NCBI GenBank assembly: GCA_026770585.1
Contig: MU647048.1
Location: 47,487 to 59,444 of the forward strand
From: Baffinella frigidus
Lineage: Eukaryota; Cryptophyceae; Cryptomonadales; Baffinellaceae
Length of the DNA: 11,958 nucleotides
Direction: 5' to 3'
The position numbers were made by a program, and so were the translations under genes. Below are positions 1 to 7,800 of the stretch, in pieces (the stretch's first letter is position 1; each line of letters opens with the position of its first letter). Below the pieces are notes generated by a model. The model was not told where the DNA came from, did no database searches, and saw nothing but the letters and a program-made list of their open reading frames with translations.

Positions 1-113
1 CCCTAACCCCTAACCCCTAACCCCTAACCCCTAACCCCAAACCCCTAACCCCTAACCCCTAACCCCTAACCCCTTACCCCTTACCCCCAAACCCCAAACC
101 CCAAACCCTGAAA
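1..113 (-). repeat. Terminal telomeric array (TTAGGGG)n
   Basis: The window opens with repeated 7-mers CCCCTAA on the plus strand, so the G-strand unit is TTAGGGG and its 3' end would run off the left edge. This is the orientation of a true chromosome end. The first 75 bases are nearly regular, with one CCCCAAA variant. Units then decay to CCCCTTA and CCCCAAA up to about 113. No subtelomeric sequence precedes it, which fits a physical end or an assembly end in the telomere. Confidence 0.93.
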
Positions 114-159
114 CCTACCCACTCGTATTGACAAGGGTCACTCTGTGGTGTACCGTAGG

Positions 160-226
160 GCCCTAAACCCTAAATCCGAAACCTTAAATCCGAAACCCGA
201 AACCCGAAACCCGAAACCCGAAACTG
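160..226 (-). repeat. Degenerate telomere-like 7-mers
   Basis: Units CCCTAAA, then variants (ATCCGAA, TTAAATC), then five near-identical CCCGAAA units. Spacing remains 7 bp although the base content has drifted. It has the same orientation as the terminal array and is likely a mutated older telomere tract. Confidence 0.8.
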
Positions 227-265
227 GCGTTTGGGTCCTGATACATAATGGCCATGTTGGTTTCG

Positions 266-390
266 CTCACACACACTCAGTCAGTCAGTCAGTCACTCAC
301 TTACTCTCTCTCTCACACACACACTTACCCTCTCGAGAGAGTGAGTGAGTGTGTGTGTGTGTGTGTTAGAGAGAGAGATAGATAGATAGA

Positions 391-421
<31 letters not shown>

Positions 422-445
422 CGCGCGCGCGAGAGAGAGAGAGAA
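266..445. repeat. Compound microsatellite with hairpin potential
   Basis: Successive simple tracts: CA, CAGT, CT, CA, then GAGT, GT, GA, GATA, GA, GC and GA. The pyrimidine/CA arm before about 330 is complementary to the GAGT/GT arm after it, around the palindrome CTCTCGAGAG, so the tract can fold into a long imperfect hairpin. No coding signal. Confidence 0.85.
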
Positions 446-446
446 C

Positions 447-526
447 TGTATCAATACCAACACGGCCGCCACGCGTGCACTCCCACCCAGGCTGTGTCTA
501 AGTAGGACCTAGCGAGAGGTCATGTG
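447..526 (+). repeat. Dispersed repeat R1, copy 1
   Basis: Starts near CCAACACGGCC and ends near GAGAGGTCATGTGC, with GGCTGTGTCTAAGTAGGACC between. Related copies occur near 1237-1302, 3664-3706, 8881-8974, 9477-9567 and 9622-9715. The family is unidentified. Copies are about 70-90% alike by eye and lack a conserved reading frame. Confidence 0.6.
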
Positions 527-923
527 CAAGACAGAGAGGGGGGGGGCTGAAAAAAAATGCTCTCCATGAGCGAGGCTTGTATAACGCAAAAGCAGGGCTT
601 GGGACTACCCACATCCTTCCCCGGAGGTGGGGTGTTGCCGCCTCTGTCTCCCTTGGTACTCTGGGGACAAGTCCCATGCAAAGACACGCTGCCTATGCCC
701 ACCCACTCGGTGGGCCACGGGCATTTCGTTGACTCCGGATTCTGGGGTGTTACGTGACCAACTTGCAGTAGAACAATTCTTTAAGTTCATTGTCCTCATG
801 TAAGTTGACTTTTGATGAAAGGTTCGTAGTCCACCGTGTGGATGTACAGTGTGCATGACCGCTCCATATCGTTTACGTGTGTGTGGGGGGTCATATTTGA
901 CCCCCAGCAGGTCGTAGGCCCGT
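527..923. other. Low-information region bounded by a 17-bp inverted repeat
   Basis: The 17-mer ATGAGCGAGGCTTGTAT at 566-582 occurs inverted and exact at 924-940, enclosing about 340 bp. The motif is a variant of the main fold-back TIR. A long minus-strand open frame spans much of the region, but it runs through repeats on both sides, so I do not call it a gene. A GGTCA-TATT-TGACC hairpin with flanking G/C run (about 886-905) recurs near 3216-3237. Confidence 0.5.
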
Positions 924-925
924 AT

Positions 926-1093
926 ACAAGCCTCGCTCATAGAAAGTGCCACCCTCCAGGAACCTACAGTAGGGCTATGCGTAGGGCCCCAGGGTGGTCC
1001 GGGGGGGGGGGGGGCTTTAGGTCCTTTAGATTCTTCGAGCTCCCAACATAAGGGGACACCGGAACTTATCCTGGCCTGTTTCTTACGAGCGAG
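926..1093 (+). mobile_element. Fold-back element family F1, copy a (interrupted)
   Basis: The left arm (CCTCGCTCATAGAAAG) and the centre (CCTACAGTAGGGCTATGCG) are followed by a G-run. The right arm TTTCTTACGAGCGAGGTACCCCTGT lies at about 1079-1093 after a foreign stretch at 1014-1077. That stretch matches repeat R2 in inverted orientation, so one repeat seems nested in the other. No transposase is present; if mobile, it is non-autonomous. Confidence 0.7.
1014..1065 (-). repeat. Dispersed repeat R2 fragment nested in F1 copy a
   Basis: Read on the minus strand it carries GGTGTCC, TATGTTGGGAGCTCGAAGAA and then two CTAAAGG-type units, matching the 3' half of the R2 copy at 1463-1562 almost exactly. 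Confidence 0.7.
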
Positions 1094-1195
1094 GTACCCC
1101 TGTTGAGAGGAGCGTAATAGGCCACTTGCCACTTCAGAGGCGCGTGAAGGACGGGGCCCGAGAAATGGAGCACTCAATTTTAGGCTTGAGAGTAC

Positions 1196-1234
1196 CAAGA
1201 GAAGAAGAAAAGAAAAAGAAAAAGAGGAGGTGGC
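1196..1234. repeat. Purine-rich simple tract
   Basis: A/G-only stretch of GAAGAAGAAAAG and AAAAAG motifs. No coding or regulatory claim is supported. Confidence 0.6.
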
Positions 1235-1236
1235 GG

Positions 1237-1302
1237 GATCGCCATGCATGCACCCCCACCGAGGCTGTGTCTGAGCAGGGGCGCCGAGAGAGGTCATGTG
1301 CA
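1237..1302 (+). repeat. Dispersed repeat R1, copy 2
   Basis: CATGCATGCACCCCCACCG, GGCTGTGTCTGAGCAGG and GAGAGGTCATGTGCACTCTA are shared in this order with the copies at 447 and 8881. The 5' CCAACACGGC part is missing. Confidence 0.65.
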
Positions 1303-1355
1303 CTCTACGCGTTGTGTACGAACAGCGAAGGGGGGGAGAAACGTTGTTTACTGAT

Positions 1356-1431
1356 GAGAGTGGTCCACTTAGTGCTAATTCCCAGCCACTTATGGCGTGA
1401 CAAAGTGGACCGCACTTAGTGGATCACTCTC
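1356..1431. mobile_element. Small fold-back element F3
   Basis: Arms GAGAGTGGTCCACTTAGTGC (1356-1375) and GCACTTAGTGGATCACTCTC (1412-1431) are inverted repeats with two mismatches around a 36-base loop. Parts of the same sequence recur, rearranged, at 2270-2480. Likely a MITE-like palindrome with no coding capacity. Confidence 0.7.
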
Positions 1432-1462
1432 AATAGAATAACAAGACAGCCGTCCGCCCTGA

Positions 1463-1562
1463 CCGAAGGAAGCATGGTTTTTCTACAGAACAAGTTCCGG
1501 TGTCCGCCTATGTTGGGAGCTCGAAGAACCTAAAGGACCTAAAGGACCTAAAGGACCTAAAA
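1463..1562 (+). repeat. SINE-like dispersed repeat R2, with 9-bp 3' tail
   Basis: Contains TTTTTCTACAG, GGTGTCCGCC and TATGTTGGGAGCTCGAAGAA, then about four tandem units of the 9-mer CCTAAAGGA ending CCTAAAA. All R2 copies end in this 9-mer with varying copy number. A variable 3' tandem tail is a hallmark of many SINE/LINE-type elements, so a retroposon origin is possible. No promoter boxes were recognised. Confidence 0.6.
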
Positions 1563-1612
1563 AAGATCGGGGGAGGGGCCTAGCGTCCTCGGGAGGATAG
1601 GCACGTGCGGCC

Positions 1613-1733
1613 TACAGGGGTACCTCGCTCATAAGAAAGCGCCTCCCCCTGGGACCCTACAGTAGGCCTATGCCTAGGGCCCTATGGTGGTCCTAGGGGG
1701 GGGGCGCTTTCTTATGAGCGAGGTACCCCTGTA
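1613..1733 (+). mobile_element. Fold-back element F1, copy b (complete)
   Basis: About 121 bp with near-perfect TIRs. TACAGGGGTACCTCGCTC continues to AAGAAAGCGCC on the left, and the inverse GGCGCTTTCTTATGAGCG continues to GTACCCCTGTA on the right. The centre (CCTACAGTAGGCCTATGCC, AGGGCCCTATGGTGGTCC) is itself nearly palindromic. Copies a, b, c and e have this centre orientation, while d and f have the reverse. No clear flanking duplication here. Confidence 0.9.
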
Positions 1734-1780
1734 TCCCTTAAGTGGCAAGGGGGTCTGAAAAGACCCACACTTAAGGGATA
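1732..1780. mobile_element. Short fold-back (TATCCCTTAAGTG arms)
   Basis: TATCCCTTAAGTG at the left and CACTTAAGGGATA at the right form an inverted repeat around GGCAAGGGGGTCTGAAAAGA. It abuts copy b directly. Similar CTTAAGTG termini appear near 3203 and 10762. Confidence 0.7.
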
Positions 1781-1805
1781 TCTACTTCTAGTGGACGTGA
1801 CTGTG

Positions 1806-2071
1806 GTAAAGTCACTCCGGTCATCATACACGGGACTGTATCCCCAGACAACAGGTGTCTTTGAGATGACATCCGGTGTCCTTGGGAAGGCAGCAGGGCT
1901 TTTCTGCGGAATCCTTTCTACGGAAGGGCGAGGTGTCCGCCCATGTTGGGAGCATTTAAACCCTGAAGGACCTAAAGGACAACTGGTGTCCTTGGGCCTG
2001 GCGCCCGGGGAGCACTGAGGGGCTTTATGTCTGGGGGTACAATCCCGTGTAGGATGACTGGAGTGGCTTTA
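1806..2071. mobile_element. Inverted-repeat element with about 34-bp ends, containing R2
   Basis: The left end 1806-1839 (GTAAAGTCACTCCGGTCATC...) is inverted at 2038-2071 (...GATGACTGGAGTGGCTTTAC) with a few mismatches. The interior carries an R2 copy. The 24-mer TACACGGGACTGTATCCCCA+GACA of the left end also occurs as an exact direct repeat at 2070-2093, so the locus has been duplicated and rearranged. No transposase. Confidence 0.65.
1893..1982 (+). repeat. Dispersed repeat R2, copy 3
   Basis: Shares TTTCTGCGGAATCCTTTCTA, CGGAAGGGCG, GTGTCCGCCCATGTTGGGAG and then CTGAAGGACCTAAAGGAC with the other R2 copies. It lies inside the 1806-2071 inverted-repeat element. Confidence 0.7.
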
Positions 2072-2112
2072 CACGGGACTGTATCCCCAGACAGACGGCT
2101 GTCTCGTCACCT

Positions 2113-2229
2113 ACAGGGGTACCTCGTTCATAAGAAACCGCCTCCTCCCAGGACCCTACAGTAGGGCTATGCCCAGGGCCCTATGGTGGTCCTAGGAGGT
2201 GTGTGTTCTTATGAGCGAGGTACCCCGGT
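2113..2229 (+). mobile_element. Fold-back element F1, copy c, flanked by a 21-bp duplication
   Basis: ACAGGGGTACCTCGTTCATA at the left and TTCTTATGAGCGAGGTACC at the right surround the standard F1 centre. It is flanked by CAGACGGCTGTCTCGTCACCT (2092-2112) and a similar direct copy (2235-2255), matching at 18 of 21 positions. A 5-base stretch lies between the right TIR and the right repeat. Confidence 0.85.
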
Positions 2230-2269
2230 AGGTGCAGACGGGTTTCTCGTTACCTAAGGTAGATGATAG

Positions 2270-2436
2270 TGCGGTCCACTTGTCACGCCATAAGTGGCCA
2301 GGGATCTAAGACCTGAGGAGGGGGCATCTGCTGTCCTCTCAAGCTAGAGAAGCAGACACATATGCGTGATCCACGCATGGGCTAATTCCCGGCCCTGGCC
2401 ACGCATGGCTACACGTGGACTGCACTAAGTAGACCC
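2270..2436. mobile_element. Fold-back element related to F3
   Basis: AGTGCGGTCCACTTGT at the left pairs with ACACGTGGACTGCACT at the right (13 of 16). Internally, TGATCCACGCATGG and CCACGCATGG show further symmetry. Segments match the element at 1356-1431, including the inverted CTTATGGCGTGAC motif. Confidence 0.55.
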
Positions 2437-2452
2437 TACACTTCCACTTCGT

Positions 2453-2476
2453 GATCCAGTTGGCGCTAACTGGATC
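2453..2476. other. Hairpin just beyond the gene's stop codon
   Basis: GATCCAGTT-GGCGCT-AACTGGATC is a perfect 9-bp stem. It lies 5 bases past the TGA stop of the minus-strand gene. It could fold in the 3' UTR, or simply be part of the neighbouring fold-back repeat. No AATAAA was seen nearby on the minus strand. Confidence 0.5.
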
Positions 2477-2480
2477 ACTC

Positions 2481-4732
2481 TCAGTAGTATCCATCCCGGG
2501 CGTCTTCGAGCTGGTCGCTCAGCCGCATGACGGACGTCGAGAGCGTCGCGACGGTGGCCGTGCCTGGTTAAGGGTTTGGGGTTTGGGGTTTAGGGTTTGA
2601 GGTTTAGGGTTTGGGGTTTGGGGTTTGGGGTTTGGCGTTTAGGGTTTGGGGTTTAAGGTTGAGGGTTAAGGGTTTAGGGTTAAGGGTTTAGGGTTAAGGG
2701 TTTAGGGTTTAGGGTTTAGGGTTTAGGGTTTAGGGTTTAGGGTTTAGGGTTTTAGGATTCAGGGTTCAGGGTTCAGGGTTTGGGGATTGAGGTTTGGGGA
2801 TTATGGATTACGCGTCGCCAGCGATGACGTCAGCTCCTGAATCTTCTTTTTCTGCTCCTCGATCACCCTCTTCTGCTCCTCCATGACCTGCACCGAGAAA
2901 ACTCTAGGGATTAGAGCTTAGGGTTTGGGGTTTAGGGTTCAGTGCTGCGTCTCCTGGAACGTTGCAGAGCGATTACAACCTTTCAGGGTTTAATGGATTA
3001 TGGTTTAGGGGTTGAGGTTCCAAGGCGGGCCCGTTTCTCAAGACTCACAGGCCTTTTCATCCTCACAGGCCTTTTTATCACTCACCTCAAGGCTCAAGAG
3101 CCTACCTAGGAATTGTATCCAAAGTAATAAAGAAGACGAAGAAGACCTGCCCTGCTGTGAGGCATTCAGATGTTTCTGGATGTTTCTGGATTTATGTACA
3201 CCGCTTAAGTGGCGAGGGGGTCCAAATTGACCCCCAGGAGGTCCTAAACAGGTCCTAGGGCCCTACGGTAGGGTGTATGCGCCTACTCGGCACTGAAGGG
3301 ATAGAGAGGAACTCGCCGTGCACGCGCGTCGCTTGAGTGCAGGTGGAATGTCACAAGGGCACAATGCGCGAAGGCGGCCCAAATTGCAACTCGCACAAGA
3401 CTCCCCCCAGCCTAAACGGGACTGGGGGGGCGTGAGGGCGCAGATCTTTCATTGCTTCTGGTTTCTGGTTTGGGGATTGTTGAGGGTGCGAAAGTGCCTT
3501 TCATTGTTTCTGGTTTAGGGTTTAGGAGTGTTTAGGGTGAGAAAGTCAGACCTTGCTGGTGCTTTCGCGCTCCTTCCGGATCCTTGAGACTTCCTGTTGC
3601 AGGTTCGGTGCGTTTAGGTTTGTGGGGAAACGTGTAGTTATGTAGGTCTGCAAAGCTCTACAGGATCCAACACGGCCACCATGTATGCACCCCCACCGAG
3701 GCTGGTTTACGGGCGAAGCATACCAGGGGAGAGTGCAGATTCCCTACATAAACCCTACTCTTCCAGGCGCAGGGAGGGAGAGAGGGAGGAAGGGTGGAGA
3801 GAGGGAGGGAGGGAGGCAGGCAGGCAAGGGGGGAGAGGAGGGAGGGAGGGAGGGAGGGAGGGAGGGAGGGAGGAAGGGAGGGAGGGAGGGCGAGGAGATA
3901 GAGAGGGGGGAAGGGGGAACCTTTGCCGTAGCCTCCACGTGCTGCTTTGCAACCTCCACGTGCGTCTCCCAGGCCTCCTCCATGTGCTCGCGCATCGCCG
4001 AGCGCTTGCACCTAGAGAGATTCATAATTTATTGCTCAACAACGAGCGTCAGCGCCGCACATGCTACGCATTGTGCCACTACTGTACCCGTGTCGGCCGC
4101 TCATACGAGCATTTTATGGATGGATTCTAACTCCACCTCCTACCGCTTGCACCTACAGGGGGAAGTGAGTGTTGTTCAGCACACCGGTGCTTCCCACTGT
4201 CACTTCTCAACGTGTACTGCTCAGAGAGCTGAGTCGGGACTTGCAACTCGCGACGAAACGAAAGAAGGGGCCGTGGGGGCCCTAAGATCGAACCACACAA
4301 CGGGGGCTTTGGTGCTGCGAGCTCAGCTGCAGGCCCGGCTTCAGAGCGGAGGATTCAAAGAACCGAGGGTTCAAAGAACCGAGGGTTCAAAGAAAAGGGT
4401 TCAAAGCGGAGGGTCCAAATAACCCACCGCTCTTCAAAGAAGCTTGGTTTTTTCTAGCTTGTGAGCCTCGGTCGGACAGGTGACGAGCCTCGGTGGTTGA
4501 CTAATGAAGGTATCTTTGGTTTCGCTGGGTGGCGCACGTGGACCGGGTTTGTGGGAGTTGGGTTGTATTGCTGGGAACAATCCCACCCCCCCCTAACCCC
4601 TAACCCCTTACCCCTAACCCCTGACCCCTGACCCCTAACCCCTAAACCCTGAACCCTGAACCCTAAACCCTTAACCTAAAACGTCAAACCCTAAACCCTA
4701 AACCTAAAACCCTAAACCTCAAACCCTACACC

Positions 4733-4764
<32 letters not shown>

Positions 4765-4781
4765 ACCCTAGGCCCTTAACC

Positions 4782-4813
<32 letters not shown>

Positions 4814-7800
4814 ACCCTAAAATTTAAACCCCAAACCCCAAACCCCAAACCCCAAACCCTCAAACCTAAAACCTTACCGCGTGGTACAGCCCGGGCAGCC
4901 GCACGCGAGCACGATTTCCGGGCACAGCTTACGTGGATCGGGTTTGTGGCCTTTAAGTCCTTTGGGTTTTGATATCTCCCAACATAGGTGAACACCACGC
5001 CTTTCCGTATAAAAGATCTGCAGAAAAATCGTGTTTGCTTTCGGATCGCCGGACTTGGGCGGTGTTGCTGGGAACCAGGGGTTTACCATTTGAGGTAAAT
5101 CCGGAAACAGCTTGTAAGACCGGTCGACACGGGGTACAGTAAGTAGCACCATGCGTAGGGCATGTGTGATGCTGGCGCTGGTTGTTTTGGCAGTAAATTA
5201 CCAACATCTCTACCTTTTCAGGCAGCCCGGGGAGTTTTCCATGTGCTGGGTTTAGTATGGTATTGGTATGGGTTTGGTGTAGTATGGGTTTAGTATGGTT
5301 TTAGTATGGTATGGGTTTAGTATGGGTTCACCGTGTGGGGCACCCCGGGGAGCTTCACGCGATCTCAATTTCCAGGCAGGAATTGGGCTGTGCTGCTGGG
5401 AAGAATCTCAAACCCTACATCCTAACCCCTAAACCTTATCTCAGACAAGGGATTTTTAAATTCGTTTTCTTAAGTCAATTCCTGTACAAATTCGTCAACT
5501 TATTCTTTTCTCTGCGCATAAGTTGACAAATTTGAAGGGGGGTTGACTTAAGAAAACGAATTTAAAAATCCCTTTTCTGAGATAAAACCCGTACCGTGTG
5601 GTGCAGCCCGGGGAGCCGCACGCGATCTCGATTTCTGGGCAGGTTTCCGTGTGCTTGATCATCTCCTCGCGGGTGCCTGGGGGGGTTGGGGTTCAGGGTT
5701 TAGGGTTTACGGTAAACCCTGATCCGCAGAAAAGCAAAAGGGATCATCTCCTCGCGAGTCCCTGTCCAGGAGCAGCCAGGGTCAGAGCATGCTAAGTCCT
5801 GCGGGGACACCAGATGCCCTCGTGTCCAACACAGCCCATGCACCTCTCGTGCCCTCTGGTGAAGCTTGACGCTCCCGTGTCTTCATGCCTGCATTCAATA
5901 AAGTCGTCTTCTTCTCTCTCTCTCCTCAGACCTAAATCCACCACACGAAGTGGACCACTCTCAGCCCCTGCTTGGGAGCAGCGAGGGTCAGGGCGGGCTT
6001 AGTCTGATTTAGTCTCAGCAATTTGGCGAGACCTTGAACCACATACCCAGCGTGTGAAATTGAAAGAGTCTGTCAACCATATTGAAGCAGAGCAACACAT
6101 TAGACACATGTTCTCACGCAAACTCACAAACGTGGCGCGCTGGCCATCCTCGGAGCAGGGAGAGGGACAGCATCTTGGACGATTTTCGACCTTTTGTGCA
6201 AAGCGGGTTTAAGACTCTCAAAACCTTTGTTCCGAGAATGAGACGTTTATCCTTAAATTGCGCTTGTCAGCCAGGCGAATTCGCCTGGCTGCCCGGGTAA
6301 ATCTGAAGTCTAAAATCGATGATTTGGTCCATCCGTGAAAGGTGGTGGTTTTGTTTTTCTTTGAGGAGACATTTTGTGCTGAACGAGAGGAGCTCAGCAC
6401 CAGAAATTGAAAAATTCTGTCAACACGGTTGAGGCAGAGCACCACATTAGACGCAAAGTCCGACGCACACCGACGCAAAGTCTGACGCACACCAACACGT
6501 GGCGCGCTGACCATCCTCGGACCAGGGATAGGGAGCACCTGTCACCTCGCAGCCCCCAATGTGGAGGAAGCCAGGCTGGTACCCCTTGCATCCGAACCCC
6601 GGCGCGCGCATGCACTCGTTCTCGTGGGAATCGCGGGCGAGGTTTCCCGCCAGCGTCGCGCCGCAGCTGTAGCGGCAGGGGACCTGCAGAGAGATTGGTA
6701 ATTTATTGCCAAACCACCAGCGCCAGCACAGGGGAATGCGTCAACGTCAGAGTGAAAAGGAGTCGGGCGCCAGCGGTAGCGGCAGGGGACTTGTGCTCAC
6801 TGCTCACAGTGCTCACAGTGTAATCAAGCACCCCGTTTTGTGGACGTTGGTTTGTGCCACAAACCCGGAGTGTCGAGTTGAGAATGGGCAGTCGACCCGA
6901 CTGAGGTAGAGCTAGATGGTGGACGCAAGCACGCACACGTGGCCCCGTCAGCACCGCAGCCGCACGGAAGAAGCGAGGGTGCTCAGAGACACACGGGGAA
7001 AGAAAGAGGGCAGGTGGGAGTTGCAGAAGGGATATTTGCGGGGTTTAGGGAGTCAGGGTCTGCGGCGAGGAAGCACCTGGCGGAAGTCGCAGTAGATCCC
7101 GTGGTTCTCGAGGTCGCGCCGCTGCAGCTTGGCGCTGCATCCCTCGTTCAGGCACGGCGCGGTCTCGAGCATGCAGTCGGCGGCGAGGTGGGAGGAGAGG
7201 CCGGAGATGGCGCCGACCCAGCCGCAGCCGGAGGCGTGGTGCTTCTTGAGGAGGGCGAGGAAGTCCTCCTTGCGCGTTGCGCCCTGCGCGCACACGGAGC
7301 GCCAGTTATGAGCAGCGGCAGAGAGGGAGGCGCGAGGGAACGGCAGAGGTTTGGGGCAGGTCGGAGTAAGTACCGGCGCGATCTTCAGCCCGTGCTCCTG
7401 CACAAGCTTCTTGCGCAGCTGCGCAGCCGTCATCTTCTCGTGTTCTTCCGTCCTGGCGCGCTTGGCCGGGGTAGGCAGCTCGCTGGCATCGAGGACAGCG
7501 TTGGCGCAGTGGGTCTGGAGAATTTCCACCAAATTCTCCAGCGGCCGGCAGCGAACCAGTTTCCCCTCGGTCGTCGGGAAGCGGCACGAAGGGCACGATT
7601 TGCTGCCGCCAAAGGTCACGAGGGTCTTGACGTAGCACTCCTTGCAGAAGCAGTGGCCTTCGGGGCACCTGCTCGCGCGCGAAAGTGGGTCAGTGCCATC
7701 GATCCTGATCCGCGCAAAACGGGAAGGGGGTTGCACCCGCTGGTCGGCTGCCGCAAGACGTTGAAACACACTTGGCAGATGTAGTCATCGGAAGGCTTCT

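Noticed and set aside
605-1303. 232-codon open frame on the minus strand
   Set aside because: It crosses a purine tract, R1, an F1 element and a nested R2 copy. Its peptide is a sum of those repeats.
3681-4422. Long plus-strand frames rich in Gly-Arg-Glu, and minus-strand Ser-Pro-Pro frames
   Set aside because: They are produced by the GGGA tract, which is open in all phases. They also run antisense to exon 6.
4340-4430. GGTTCAAAG motifs suggesting a tRNA B box
   Set aside because: It is a 16-bp tandem repeat with no acceptor stem, anticodon arm or A box.
5890-5945. AATAAA followed by a CT-rich tract and CAG on plus
   Set aside because: Resembles a polyadenylation signal or acceptor, but no plus-strand exon adjoins it and it lies inside intron 4 of the minus-strand gene.
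7053-7769. Unspliced 238-codon minus-strand frame as the gene
   Set aside because: Its start lies upstream of exon 2 in another frame, it loses the first RING cysteines, and it reads through two introns. The spliced model restores both domains.
6939-7784. 281-codon plus-strand frame
   Set aside because: Antisense shadow of the GC-rich exons 1-3, whose minus-strand translation has a clear RING and zinc fingers.
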